Part shown: piece after piece, positions 7,346-16,219 of the stretch
How positions within the stretch are numbered: the stretch's first letter is position 1
How the letters are laid out: every line of letters begins with the position of its first letter
Origin: Flaviramulus multivorans
GTDB lineage: Bacteria > Bacteroidota > Bacteroidia > Flavobacteriales > Flavobacteriaceae
Reading direction: 5' to 3'
DNA: 64,000 nucleotides
Assembly (NCBI RefSeq): GCF_021728415.1
Contig: NZ_JAKKDV010000008.1
Coordinates: 20,781 to 84,780, forward strand
Program-made: the position numbers and the translations under genes
Notes under the pieces: model-generated
Database searches by the model: none
What the model was told of the DNA's origin: nothing
What the model saw: only the letters and a program-made list of their open reading frames with translations

Positions 7346-8166
7346 TTACTTCTTTCAATTCCAAAAGGCGTTCTTATAACCTTTTCGTTTTTTGTAGTTT
7401 CTCGGATTTTCTTGTTTTTTTCAATCATTTCTGGTTTTACATAACCCCTTTCATGATCTAAATGCAAACAAATGGCACTATAGCGTATTTGTTTTGCTTT
7501 TATGCCCATATTAAAAAGACGTTCTCCTAATTCCCTGTCTTCACCACCATATTGCATACGTTCGTCATATCCATTTATCTCCAAAATATCTTTCTTCCAA
7601 CCTGATGCATTATGCCCATTCCAAGTTGCCCTTGTTGGCGTAAACCTATTTAAAAGTTTTTGTTTAATGCCTTTTGCAGTAATCTTGTTACTTTTAAATG
7701 AGTTTTTTAATCCGTGCTTTTTTAACCAATCAATATCAAAACAATCTTGATTTTTTATATCGTCTTTAGAAATTATTTTGCTAATCACCATGGGCAACTT
7801 AAAATAGCCTCCTGATAGAAAATAACCTTGCTCTCGGTTATCGATGTGAGTTTGAATAAAATCAGCTCGCGCCACACAATCTCCATCAGTATAAAGCAAG
7901 TAGTCCGATTTTCCTGCTACGGTAGCTTTGTTAAGGATTATTGTTTTTTGAAACCCATTATCCTCGTGCCATATATGTTGAACAGGATAAGAAACTTCCT
8001 TTTGTATATTTTGTATTAGCTCTTTAGTTGTTTCATCAGAGCCATCATCAGCAATTACAACTTCAAAATTTTTAAATGTTTGAAACTCGTAACTCCAAAG
8101 CACTTTTTCTAGCCATTCTGGGTTATTATAAGTACTAATAATAACTGAAACTTCTGTTTTATTCAT
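7342..8166 (-). CDS. Glycosyltransferase family 2
   Basis: A 274-residue GT-A glycosyltransferase. It starts MNKTEVSVIISTYNNPEWLE, then VVIADDGSDETT gives the nucleotide-binding aspartates and YLLYTDGDCVAR the DxD metal site. The C-terminal NGYDERMQYGGEDRELGERL is the glyco_transf_7C-type motif (acidic E-D pair) of galactosyltransferase-like GT2 enzymes. An in-frame TTG at 8193 would add nine residues; the ATG at 8166 gives the normal family N-terminus. It resembles the product at 10467-11264 in domain order. Role in LPS core or O-unit assembly is inferred from neighbours. Confidence 0.85.
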   Translation of the reverse strand: MNKTEVSVIISTYNNPEWLEKVLWSYEFQTFKNFEVVIADDGSDETTKELIQNIQKEVSYPVQHIWHEDNGFQKTIILNKATVAGKSDYLLYTDGDCVARADFIQTHIDNREQGYFLSGGYFKLPMVISKIISKDDIKNQDCFDIDWLKKHGLKNSFKSNKITAKGIKQKLLNRFTPTRATWNGHNASGWKKDILEINGYDERMQYGGEDRELGERLFNMGIKAKQIRYSAICLHLDHERGYVKPEMIEKNKKIRETTKNEKVIRTPFGIERSN

Positions 8167-8209
8167 TGGTATAAAATTAACTATTTTTACCAAAATTTTG
8201 AGATTTTAA

Positions 8210-8971
8210 ATGATTAAACTGTCCGGTGTTATAATTACCTATAACGAAGAACGAAATATTGAAAAATGTTTACAATCTTTAGTTAATGTTGTTGACGAAA
8301 TTGTTGTTTTAGATTCCTTTTCGACTGATAATACTAAAGCTATTTGTTCTAAATACAAAGTAAAGTTCTTTGAACAAACGTTTTTAGGTTATGTTGAGCA
8401 AAAAAACTTTGCTTTAACACTAGCTTCTCATAATTATATTGTGTCTCTTGATGGCGATGAAGCCCTTTCCGAAGCACTTCAGCAGTCTATTATAAATTTA
8501 AAAACCAGTTGGAAGTTAGATGGGTATTTCGCTAACAGATTTAATAACTTTTGTGGTCAATGGATAAAATATTCTGATTGGTATCCTAATAAAAAACTAC
8601 GTGTATTTGATAGAAGAAAGGCTGAATGGAAAGGGATTAATCCACACGACCGTATAGAGATTCAAAATAGTACAGCAACAATTGGGCATTTAAAAGGTGA
8701 TATTTTACATTGGACTTATCAAACCTACTCTGAATTTAATTTAAAAACCGAACATTTTTCTACTATTTCAGCTAAAGCGTACTATGACTTGGGAAAAACT
8801 GCTCCTATTTGGAAAATTGCATTTAACCCTACATGGGCATTTTTTAAAGCCTATTTTTTAAGATTAGGTTTTCTTGATGGTTTAAATGGTTTCGTAATTT
8901 GCGCACAAACTGCCAATATTACGTTTTTAAAATATACCAAACTACGTGAATTAATAAAACAAAACAGTTAG
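8210..8971 (+). CDS. Glycosyltransferase family 2, LPS core type (WaaE/KdtX-like)
   Basis: A 253-residue GT2 enzyme with LSGVIITYNEERNIEKCLQS at the N-terminus, EIVVLDSFSTDNT, and SLDGDEALS as the DxD site. These features, with the aromatic NRFNNFCGQWIKYSDWYPNKK segment and the LKGDILHWTYQTYSEF motif, match the beta-1,4-glucosyltransferase group of LPS core synthesis (KdtX/WaaE). It is divergent from the preceding GT2 gene with a 43-base gap and convergent with the kinase gene after it. Substrate unproven. Confidence 0.85.
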   Translation: MIKLSGVIITYNEERNIEKCLQSLVNVVDEIVVLDSFSTDNTKAICSKYKVKFFEQTFLGYVEQKNFALTLASHNYIVSLDGDEALSEALQQSIINLKTSWKLDGYFANRFNNFCGQWIKYSDWYPNKKLRVFDRRKAEWKGINPHDRIEIQNSTATIGHLKGDILHWTYQTYSEFNLKTEHFSTISAKAYYDLGKTAPIWKIAFNPTWAFFKAYFLRLGFLDGLNGFVICAQTANITFLKYTKLRELIKQNS

Positions 8972-8979
8972 TTCGGTTT

Positions 8980-9735
8980 CTAAAACTTTAGTTTCTTTTT
9001 TAACCTTCGTTTTCGATGGTATTTTTCTTGAAAAGCCTCTGTTTCTTGCCACATTAAATTGAAAACTTTATTATAATTTTCTCCAATACATTTTGCATAT
9101 TCATCGCTCATTACTTCAATCATAGATTTATGAATGGTGAGTTTTGAAAAGTTTTTGATGCGCGTTTCAAAATCTAATGGTTTAAACTCCATTCGGTTCA
9201 AATCCACCAAATAAAACCTATAATCGCCATTATTTAGCTGAATAAGTGTATTTCCAGGAGAATGATCTAAAAAATGAATCTCCCTTTCGTGAAGTTGAAA
9301 AGTAAACCTCGTAAATGCCCTAAGTATAGCTTCGTGGTTAGTATAACTTAAATCTGTAGTAAGTTCTCTATAAGTTAAATCGCAAGCTTGCTGTTCACTT
9401 ATATAGTAACTCTTTTTGAATAAAAATGGTGTTTTAAATTCGTAATAAGCTATTGGTTTTGGTGTGCCTATGTTTAAGTCTACGAGTTTATTGGCATACT
9501 CAAAAGAGCGTTGTGCTTTGCTTTTTCTAAAAAATTTATAAGCTATTTGGTTAACAATGTTAGGCACTCTAAAAGACTTAACGTTAACCTTTTTATCATC
9601 TAACTTAAATAGTTTTAATGAGTTTCTATCTTGGTTACCAAAGTTTTCACCTTTAGTATCAAAATTTAGTATAATATCATCTAAAAAGTTAGATTTAGAT
9701 TTAAAATCCTTATGAATTACTTTGTTACTTTTCAT
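8980..9735 (-). CDS. LPS core kinase-like protein (WaaP/InaA family)
   Basis: A 251-residue protein-kinase-fold enzyme of the Kdo/WaaP family. HEREIHFLDHSPGNTLIQL (around 155-173) holds the catalytic Asp and the metal-binding Asn, and YFLVDLNRMEF is the DFG equivalent (D-L-N). The family phosphorylates core sugars of lipopolysaccharide. The start at 9735 overlaps the 3' end of the methyltransferase gene by 11 bases (translational coupling). The longer reading from 9768 would add eleven hydrophobic residues inside the upstream gene and was not chosen. Placement in a glycosyltransferase cluster supports LPS phosphorylation. Confidence 0.82.
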   Translation of the reverse strand: MKSNKVIHKDFKSKSNFLDDIILNFDTKGENFGNQDRNSLKLFKLDDKKVNVKSFRVPNIVNQIAYKFFRKSKAQRSFEYANKLVDLNIGTPKPIAYYEFKTPFLFKKSYYISEQQACDLTYRELTTDLSYTNHEAILRAFTRFTFQLHEREIHFLDHSPGNTLIQLNNGDYRFYLVDLNRMEFKPLDFETRIKNFSKLTIHKSMIEVMSDEYAKCIGENYNKVFNLMWQETEAFQEKYHRKRRLKKKLKF

Positions 9736-10378
9736 CAGCAATTTTAGCCACAGTAGCAAATTGAACATACTGCATATCTAATTGAGTAAAAAATGTTAGT
9801 AGATGAAATAAATAAGGTTTTATTGACTTACTTTTATTTATCCCGATATGTTTTACTACTTCAAAACCTAATTCTTCATACATTCTTTTAATACTTTTCT
9901 TGGTAAAAAATCTTAGATGAGTTCTATCCATAACACCATAATCTTCATATCTCCAATCTTTGTTAATTAATAAGCGCATAAAAGTTTTATAAAATCGCAC
10001 ATTTGGTAAGGAGCTAATAACAATACCGCCATTTGATAATTTTTTCTTCAAAATTTCTAAAACCCAATACGGATCAACTAAATGCTCAAGCACATCATTG
10101 CAATAAATAACGTCAAAATAATTATCAGGAAGACTTTCAACAAAATCTTCACACTTCCCTATATAAACATTGTCCAACTTTTTATGCGCCTCCACACCAT
10201 GAGTTTTCATATATTCAATACCCCAAACCTCGGCTTTATTTTTTTCTTTTATAATTTCCGCAAAAGCACCATTACCACAGCCTACATCTAAAACACGCTT
10301 AGCATCATTTGGTAAAAACTGAAGCATTTCTAAGCGAACATTATCATAATATCCCTTAGGTTTATTTTCGTAATCCAT
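9725..10378 (-). CDS. SAM-dependent methyltransferase (class I)
   Basis: A 217-residue Rossmann-fold methyltransferase of the Methyltransf_11/23 type. VLDVGCGNGAFAEI near 30-43 is motif I (SAM binding), followed by an acidic residue after strand 2 (WGIEY), and FDVIYCNDVLEHLVDPYW is the motif IV/post-IV region. The C-terminal half carries THLRFFTKKSIKRMYEELGF, usual in methyltransferases of surface-glycan clusters. It is the first gene of a two-gene minus-strand unit with the WaaP-like kinase. The acceptor is probably a sugar or a glycolipid intermediate. Confidence 0.85.
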   Translation of the reverse strand: MDYENKPKGYYDNVRLEMLQFLPNDAKRVLDVGCGNGAFAEIIKEKNKAEVWGIEYMKTHGVEAHKKLDNVYIGKCEDFVESLPDNYFDVIYCNDVLEHLVDPYWVLEILKKKLSNGGIVISSLPNVRFYKTFMRLLINKDWRYEDYGVMDRTHLRFFTKKSIKRMYEELGFEVVKHIGINKSKSIKPYLFHLLTFFTQLDMQYVQFATVAKIADEK

Positions 10379-10466
10379 TCTTCAAAAATAGGAAATTTAA
10401 AGTCACTCTTTTAAACTATTAACCATTTAATAAAAATTACATTAATTTGCATTCAAATACATATAT

Positions 10467-11264
10467 ATGCCTTCCTATCCTAAAAGCACCTTAGTAACTC
10501 CAACCTATAATTGGCCAGAAGCTTTAGAGCTTTTATTATTAAGTATAAAAAATCAGTCTCATTTACCTAATGAAGTTATTATAGCTGATGATGGCTCAAA
10601 AAAAGAAACAGAAAGGTTAATAAAAAATTTTCAAGAAAATTTTCCAGTTCCTTTACATCACGTTTGGCACGAGGACATAAAAAACAGAAAACCTGCCATA
10701 ATGAACAAAGCTATTGCTAAGGCTAAACATGAGTATATTATTGAAATTGATGGCGATATTATAATGCATAAAGATTTTGTGAAAGACCATTTAAGAATGG
10801 CAAAAAAAAATATGTTCTTATATGGTAGCAGAGTAAATATTCAAGAAAATCATTTGGAAGATTTGTTTGATAAAAAACAAACGTCCTTTAATTTTTTCTC
10901 TAAAGGCATTAAAAAACGAGGTAGAACGCTTAGAATTCCTTTACTTTCTAATCTGTATAAAGAAGAAGATTCTAGGTCATCAAAATTAAGAGGTTGTAAT
11001 ATGTCATTTTGGAGAGCAGACTTTATAAAAGTTAATGGTTTTAACGAAAATTTAGTAGGTTGGGGAATTGATGATAGCGAAATGATTCAGCGCTTATTGA
11101 ATATTGGTGTAAAAGGGAAGCGATTAAAATTTGGAGGAATTGTTTATCATATTTATCATAATGAACAGGATAAAAGCCATATAAATATTAATGAAATTAT
11201 AGAAAAAGAAACCACCGAAAAGAAAATTACTTTTATTGAAAAAGGAATTAATCAATACCTCTAA
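10467..11264 (+). CDS. Glycosyltransferase family 2
   Basis: A 265-residue GT-A enzyme with STLVTPTYNWPEALELLL at the N-terminus, VIIADDGSKKET, IEIDGDIIMHKDF (DxD site) and the C-terminal acceptor motif NENLVGWGIDDSEMIQRLLN. It has the same domain order as the gene at 7342-8166, so the two may be diverged paralogues adding similar sugars. A -7-like sequence TTAATTTG lies about 17 bases upstream. It ends 2 bases before the next GT gene. Confidence 0.85.
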   Translation: MPSYPKSTLVTPTYNWPEALELLLLSIKNQSHLPNEVIIADDGSKKETERLIKNFQENFPVPLHHVWHEDIKNRKPAIMNKAIAKAKHEYIIEIDGDIIMHKDFVKDHLRMAKKNMFLYGSRVNIQENHLEDLFDKKQTSFNFFSKGIKKRGRTLRIPLLSNLYKEEDSRSSKLRGCNMSFWRADFIKVNGFNENLVGWGIDDSEMIQRLLNIGVKGKRLKFGGIVYHIYHNEQDKSHININEIIEKETTEKKITFIEKGINQYL

Positions 11265-11266
11265 GA

Positions 11267-12196
11267 ATGGCATTTGATGTATCAATAATCATAATCAACT
11301 ATAATACGACGGACTATACTATTAACTGTATAGAATCTATTTTTAAGCACACAACAAACGAAATAAATTGTGAGTATTTAATTATTGATAATGGCTCTGA
11401 AGCTGAAAGCTTTCATAGTTTAAAAAAGTATATCAATACAGTTTCCCAACAAAATGCTATAAAACTAATTAGAAGTCACATTAACACTGGTTTTGGTGGT
11501 GGAAATATGATTGGTGTTAATGAAGCTACTGGCAAGTATTTAGCTTTTATAAATAACGATGTTTTGTTTAAGAATGATTGTTTAAGGATCCTTAAAAACT
11601 TTATGGACACAAACAAAAATGTTGGTGTTTGTGGTCCGCAGGCCTTTAAAGAAAATGGAGATATTTTACCTACTATAGATCATTTTGCGTCACTTGGAAG
11701 AGAGTTATTGGGCAGAAAAGTTTTAGAAATAGTAAATTCACAAAAATATCCTAAACGTAAAAAAACATATAACCAACCTCAAAAAGGACAATTTGTAGCC
11801 GGAAGTTTTATGTTTTTTAATGCAAACAATTTTAATAGCATTGGTGGTTTTGACACTAATATATTTTTATATCATGAAGAGACAGACGTTTGTAAGCGTC
11901 TAACAAAACTAAACAAAGAAGCTTTTTTAGTACCTGAAGCACAGTTTATTCATTTTCATGGTGCTAGTACTCCCAAATCCGTCGCTTTAAAAATCGAATT
12001 AAAAATCTCTCTACTTTATGTGATACGAAAGCATTACGGGCTAATTTCATTTTTCATATTGTTACTATATTTACAATTAAAATATTTTTTAAGTAGTTTA
12101 TTCAAACCAAAAAACTGGCCTGTATTTATCGCTTTAATTAAACAAGTACCTTTATCTATTTCATTAAAACATAAACAACAAATTCATCGTTTATAA
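11267..12196 (+). CDS. Glycosyltransferase family 2, rhamnosyltransferase-like
   Basis: A 309-residue GT2 enzyme: DVSIIIINYNTTDYTINCIE, YLIIDNGSEAESF, NTGFGGGNMIGVNEATGKY and FINNDVLF (NxD in place of DxD) are the hallmarks of the WcaA/rhamnosyltransferase subgroup. GGFDTNIFLYHEETDVCKRL is the acceptor/catalytic motif. A hydrophobic stretch near 260-280 suggests membrane attachment. It sits 2 bases after one GT2 gene and 2 bases before the TsaC-like gene, so it is co-transcribed with both. Confidence 0.86.
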   Translation: MAFDVSIIIINYNTTDYTINCIESIFKHTTNEINCEYLIIDNGSEAESFHSLKKYINTVSQQNAIKLIRSHINTGFGGGNMIGVNEATGKYLAFINNDVLFKNDCLRILKNFMDTNKNVGVCGPQAFKENGDILPTIDHFASLGRELLGRKVLEIVNSQKYPKRKKTYNQPQKGQFVAGSFMFFNANNFNSIGGFDTNIFLYHEETDVCKRLTKLNKEAFLVPEAQFIHFHGASTPKSVALKIELKISLLYVIRKHYGLISFFILLLYLQLKYFLSSLFKPKNWPVFIALIKQVPLSISLKHKQQIHRL

Positions 12197-12198
12197 CA

Positions 12199-12759
12199 AT
12201 GCAAACAGAAATTAACAACGCCTTAAAAGTGCTAAAAGAAGGTGGACTTATACTCTACCCTACCGATACCGTTTGGGGTATTGGTTGCGATGCCTCTAAC
12301 CCTGATGCCGTGAAAAGAGTATATCAATTAAAACAACGAGTTGATAGTAAGGCTTTAATTTGCTTGGTAGCAGATGATAGAATGCTAAAAAAATATGTAA
12401 AACAAGTACCTGAAACGGCATTAAATATTATTGAAGTTACCAATAAACCTACAACCATTATTTATGACGAAGCCCAAAATTTAGCAAATAATTTAATTGC
12501 AGATGATGGTTCTATTGCCATAAGAATTCCGGACGATGATTTCTGCTATTGGCTTTCAAGAAAATTTAATGGCGCCATTGTTTCTACATCAGCAAATATC
12601 AGTGGGCAACCCACACCAAAATCCTTTAAAGAAATAGCTTCAGAGGTTTTAAAAGGTGTAGACTATGTTGTAAATTTGCAAAAGGAAAAAATCTGTGACA
12701 AACCATCTTCAATTATTAAGCTAACAAACGATGGTATTGTTACGATTATTAGAGAGTAA
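12199..12759 (+). CDS. L-threonylcarbamoyladenylate synthase (Sua5/YrdC/TsaC family)
   Basis: A 186-residue single-domain protein of the Sua5/YciO/YrdC family, which makes threonylcarbamoyl-AMP for t6A37 modification of ANN-decoding tRNAs. GGLILYPTDTVWGIGCDA, then YQLKQR, then VSTSANISGQPTP are the typical family motifs. It lacks the C-terminal Sua5 domain, so it is the short TsaC/YciO form. The gene is followed 8 bases later by the CCA-adding-type enzyme, so two tRNA-maturation genes form a unit. Confidence 0.9.
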   Translation: MQTEINNALKVLKEGGLILYPTDTVWGIGCDASNPDAVKRVYQLKQRVDSKALICLVADDRMLKKYVKQVPETALNIIEVTNKPTTIIYDEAQNLANNLIADDGSIAIRIPDDDFCYWLSRKFNGAIVSTSANISGQPTPKSFKEIASEVLKGVDYVVNLQKEKICDKPSSIIKLTNDGIVTIIRE

Positions 12760-12767
12760 AATCTCAA

Positions 12768-14204
12768 ATGTCATTCATGAATTACAAAGAAGCCCTTCAG
12801 CATAATATCTTCAAAATAATTTCTAAATCTGCTGCTCAATTAGATATAGAAAGCTATGTTATTGGTGGTTTTGTGCGTGATTTTATTTTAAATCGAGGTA
12901 ATGCAAAAGATATTGATGTGGTTGCAATTGGTGATGGCATCCAAATAGCGCAACAAGTTGCTAAAAATCTTCCTAACAAACCCAAAGTTCAGGTTTTTAA
13001 AACATACGGTACTGCCATGTTGCGTTATGATGATATTGAGATTGAGTTTGTTGGTGCTCGCAAAGAATCTTATACTGAGGATAGCAGAAATCCATCCGTT
13101 GAAAATGGAACACTTGAAGATGACCAAAACCGACGGGACTTTACAATAAATGCACTAGCATTAAACTTAAGTGAAGCAAATTTTGGAGACTTGCTTGACC
13201 CTTTTCATGGTATAAAAGATTTAGAAAACTCTTTAATAAGAACGCCATTAAACCCAGATATTACATACAGTGACGACCCTTTACGGATGATGCGAGCAAT
13301 AAGATTTGCAACACAATTAAATTTTAAAATTGAAGAAGCTTCTTTAAAGGCTATATCAAAAAATTGTGAACGTATTAAAATTATAACCGAAGAGCGTATT
13401 GTTACTGAACTTAATAAAATTCTTGAAAGCGAAAAGCCTTCTATTGGTTTTTTACTCTTAGAAAAAACGGGGTTACTCAAATATATATTGCCTGAATTAA
13501 TTGCTCTAAAAGGTATTGATGAAGTTGAAGGTCAACGTCATAAGGATAATTTCTATCACACCTTAGAGGTGGTTGATAATATTTCAAAAAACACCGATAA
13601 TCTTTGGCTACGTTGGGCAGCATTGCTTCATGATATAGGAAAAGCACCCACAAAAAAGTTTAGCAAAAAAGTAGGTTGGACCTTTCATGGACATGAATTT
13701 GAAGGCTCAAAAATGGTATTTCAATTATTCAAAAGACTTAAAATGCCATTGAATGATAAAATGAAGTTTGTTCAAAAAATGGTGTTGATGAGCTCTAGAC
13801 CTATAGTTCTAGCTAATGAAGAAGTTACCGATTCTGCAGTACGTCGGTTAGTGTTCGATGCGGGAGATTATGTAGACGATTTAATGACGCTTTGTGAAGC
13901 AGATATAACCACAAAAAATCCGAAAAAATTTAAGAAATACCATAACAATTTTAAAATTGTTCGAGATAAAATTGTTGAAGTTGAAGAGCGCGACCATGTT
14001 AGAAATTTTCAGCCACCAATTTCTGGTGAAGAAATTATGCAAACATTCAATATCAAGCCTTCAAGAGAAATAGGTATGATAAAAGAATCTATTAAGGAAG
14101 CTATTTTAGAAGGAGATATTCCCAACGAATATGAGGCTGCATATCAACTCATGTTAAAGGAAGGCAAACGTTTAGGTTTAAAAGTAACAGAACAAAATGA
14201 TTAA
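12768..14204 (+). CDS. CCA tRNA nucleotidyltransferase / HD domain protein
   Basis: A 478-residue class II polymerase-beta-type nucleotidyltransferase. GGFVRD at 33-38 and DID at 48-50 give the metal site, RRDFTINAL at 122-130 and DPLRMMRAIRFA at 170-181 the nucleotide-selection and neck regions, and LLHDIGKAPT near 287-296 an HD phosphohydrolase domain. It adds or repairs the 3' CCA of tRNAs; the HD domain may have phosphatase activity. Met4 at 12777 is an alternative start. The stop overlaps the start of the GNAT gene by 8 bases. Confidence 0.92.
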   Translation: MSFMNYKEALQHNIFKIISKSAAQLDIESYVIGGFVRDFILNRGNAKDIDVVAIGDGIQIAQQVAKNLPNKPKVQVFKTYGTAMLRYDDIEIEFVGARKESYTEDSRNPSVENGTLEDDQNRRDFTINALALNLSEANFGDLLDPFHGIKDLENSLIRTPLNPDITYSDDPLRMMRAIRFATQLNFKIEEASLKAISKNCERIKIITEERIVTELNKILESEKPSIGFLLLEKTGLLKYILPELIALKGIDEVEGQRHKDNFYHTLEVVDNISKNTDNLWLRWAALLHDIGKAPTKKFSKKVGWTFHGHEFEGSKMVFQLFKRLKMPLNDKMKFVQKMVLMSSRPIVLANEEVTDSAVRRLVFDAGDYVDDLMTLCEADITTKNPKKFKKYHNNFKIVRDKIVEVEERDHVRNFQPPISGEEIMQTFNIKPSREIGMIKESIKEAILEGDIPNEYEAAYQLMLKEGKRLGLKVTEQND

Positions 14205-14649
14205 ACTTTTAAGAACCGATTCAAAACACATAGACTTTATAAATTTAGTAAAGCAACTCAATGCTTATTTAAAAATAGTGGATGGTGATGAGCATGATTT
14301 TTATATGCAATACAATAATATTGATGTTTTAAAACACACCATTGTAGCCTATTCGGATGAAAAGCCAGTTGGCTGTGGCGCATTTAAAAAGTTTGATGAA
14401 AATAGCGTTGAAATAAAACGTATGTACACCTCAACAGAGACAAGAAGTCAAGGGATTGCGACAAATATTTTGAACGGATTAGAGATATGGGCTAAGGAAT
14501 TAGGTTATACGTCGTGTATTCTAGAAACAGGTAAAAGACAAGTTGAGGCTGTTAATTTTTATAAAAAAAATAATTATCAAATCATACCAAATTTTGGTCA
14601 ATACAAGAATATAGAAAATAGTTTGTGCTTTAAAAAAGAAATCTTATAA
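14197..14649 (+). CDS. GNAT family N-acetyltransferase
   Basis: A 150-residue acetyltransferase. VEIKRMYTSTETRSQGIATNI near 77-98 is motif A, with RSQGIA as the acetyl-CoA pyrophosphate loop, and AVNFYKKNNYQIIPNF near the C-terminus is motif B. The gene overlaps the CCA-type gene by 8 bases and abuts ctaA (start at the next base), so all are in one transcript. Substrate not predictable. Confidence 0.88.
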   Translation: MIKLLRTDSKHIDFINLVKQLNAYLKIVDGDEHDFYMQYNNIDVLKHTIVAYSDEKPVGCGAFKKFDENSVEIKRMYTSTETRSQGIATNILNGLEIWAKELGYTSCILETGKRQVEAVNFYKKNNYQIIPNFGQYKNIENSLCFKKEIL

Positions 14650-15666
14650 ATGAAAAAAGATAACAAAAAAGTCATTTATTGGCTATTAACTGGTTGTTTA
14701 CTCATTTTTATAATGGTAATCGTTGGTGGCATTACCAGATTAACACACTCTGGTCTATCAATTTCTAATTACAAATTAATTTCAGGAACAATTCCACCTA
14801 TGAATGAGGTCGAATGGCAAGAAGCTTTTGATTTGTATAAGCAATATCCAGAATACCAAAAGCTTAACAACCACTTCAATTTAGAAGATTTTAAGGACAT
14901 CTATTTTTGGGAATGGCTACATCGTGTTATTGGACGTTTTATTGGCTTAGTCTTTTTAATTCCTTTTTTATACTTTTTAATTACCAAACAGTTATCAAAG
15001 CCTACCATCAAAAAAGCGCTTGTTCTTTTAAGTTTAGGTGCATTCCAAGGGTTTCTAGGATGGTACATGGTTAAAAGCGGATTAGTAGATAATCCAGATG
15101 TCAGCCATTATAGATTAGCAGCACATTTAACTACCGCGTTCTTAACCTTTGCCTATACGTTTTGGGTAGCATTAGATTTGATATTTCCAAATAAAAAACA
15201 AGTTGATACTTCCATTAGAAATTTAATACGATTCGGACTTGCTTTGCTAATAATTCAAATTATTTATGGTGCTTTTGTTGCTGGATTAGATGCTGGATTT
15301 ATACATAATCATTGGCCAATGATGAGCGAAGGAAAATTTATGCATGAAACGGTTTATATTGAACAAAATCCTATTTATAAAAACTTTTTTGAAGGTAAAA
15401 GTGGTGTACAGTTTGTTCATAGAATTTTAGCATATTTTGTTGTTGGTTTTATTATTATTATATACATAAAGTCTAAAAAAATAGCTTTAACAAATTACCA
15501 ATCAAAAGGTATAAACACCTTGTTAATAATGGTTTTTATACAATTTCTTTTAGGTGTTCTAACTATTCTATTACAAGTACCTGTTTGGTTGGGTGTAGCA
15601 CATCAAGTTGGTGCTTTTTTCTTATTAACTGCTATGACATTTACATTACATCGTTTTACAAAATAA
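14650..15666 (+). CDS. ctaA: Heme A synthase (COX15/CtaA)
   Basis: A 338-residue inner-membrane protein with eight hydrophobic segments that oxidises heme O to heme A for cytochrome oxidase. The N-terminal VGGITRLTHSGLSIS and the four heme-ligand histidines are present: H91 in WLHRVIGRF, H159 in AAHLTTAF, H257 in VHRILAYF and H318 in AHQVGAFF. The loop after TM1 with PPMNEVEWQEAF is characteristic of the COX15 type used by alpha-proteobacteria and Bacteroidota. It implies an aerobic aa3- or caa3-type oxidase elsewhere in the genome. Confidence 0.96.
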   Translation: MKKDNKKVIYWLLTGCLLIFIMVIVGGITRLTHSGLSISNYKLISGTIPPMNEVEWQEAFDLYKQYPEYQKLNNHFNLEDFKDIYFWEWLHRVIGRFIGLVFLIPFLYFLITKQLSKPTIKKALVLLSLGAFQGFLGWYMVKSGLVDNPDVSHYRLAAHLTTAFLTFAYTFWVALDLIFPNKKQVDTSIRNLIRFGLALLIIQIIYGAFVAGLDAGFIHNHWPMMSEGKFMHETVYIEQNPIYKNFFEGKSGVQFVHRILAYFVVGFIIIIYIKSKKIALTNYQSKGINTLLIMVFIQFLLGVLTILLQVPVWLGVAHQVGAFFLLTAMTFTLHRFTK

Positions 15667-15678
15667 TTTAAAAAAGTC

Positions 15679-15686
15679 TACCTTTG
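15679..15686 (+). promoter_or_regulatory. -7 element for the PRiA4-type gene
   Basis: TACCTTTG, an exact match to TAnnTTTG, lies 17 bases before the ATG at 15704, separating this gene from the ctaA operon. Confidence 0.5.
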
Positions 15687-15703
15687 TAGCATAATTATTA
15701 GCA

Positions 15704-16216
15704 ATGATTTACCGATTTAGAGTTATACTAGATAATGATACCGAAGAAGATGTTTTTCGCGATTTAGAAATTCGTGAAACAGATACGCTTGAAGATTTAC
15801 ATAACATAATTACCCAATCTTTCGGTTTTGATGGTACCGAAATGGCGTCATTTTATATAAGTAACGATTCTTGGGAACAGGGAGAAGAAATATCTTTATT
15901 TGATTTAAGTGAAGATAATTCTGCGAGGTTAATGAATGAAACGACTATTAATGATGTGGTTCATGAAATTCAGCCTAAACTTATATATGTTTACGACTTT
16001 TTGAGTATGTGGACATTCTATGTAGAACTTGCTGAAATAGTTGATGAGCTTGAAGGGTTTGATTACCCAAATTTAATGTTTGTACAGGGTCAAGTTCCTG
16101 ATACAGCGCCAGAAAAATTATTTGAAGCTGATGAAGATGATGATTTTGATGAGTTTGAAGATGGTATTGATGTTGATGATTACGACTCATTAGACTTTGA
16201 TGAGCACTGGAATTAA
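15704..16216 (+). CDS. PRiA4 ORF3-like domain protein
   Basis: A 170-residue acidic cytoplasmic protein. MIYRFRVILDNDTEEDVFRD, then LEDLHNIITQSFGFDG and HEIQPKLIYVYDFLSMWTF (DFG/YDFGD-type strand) fit the plasmid pRiA4b ORF-3-like family (PF07929), often labelled IS1096 passenger TnpR-like. The last 30 residues are nearly all Asp/Glu. Despite the family name there is no transposase or terminal repeat here, and this is a common stand-alone chromosomal gene in Bacteroidota. Function unknown. It converges with the next gene, with a 3-base gap. Confidence 0.8.
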   Translation: MIYRFRVILDNDTEEDVFRDLEIRETDTLEDLHNIITQSFGFDGTEMASFYISNDSWEQGEEISLFDLSEDNSARLMNETTINDVVHEIQPKLIYVYDFLSMWTFYVELAEIVDELEGFDYPNLMFVQGQVPDTAPEKLFEADEDDDFDEFEDGIDVDDYDSLDFDEHWN

Positions 16217-16219
16217 GGT

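Noticed and set aside
15704..16216. PRiA4/IS1096-type gene as sign of a plasmid or insertion sequence
   Set aside because: No transposase, terminal inverted repeats or target duplication nearby; the family is common as a stand-alone chromosomal gene.
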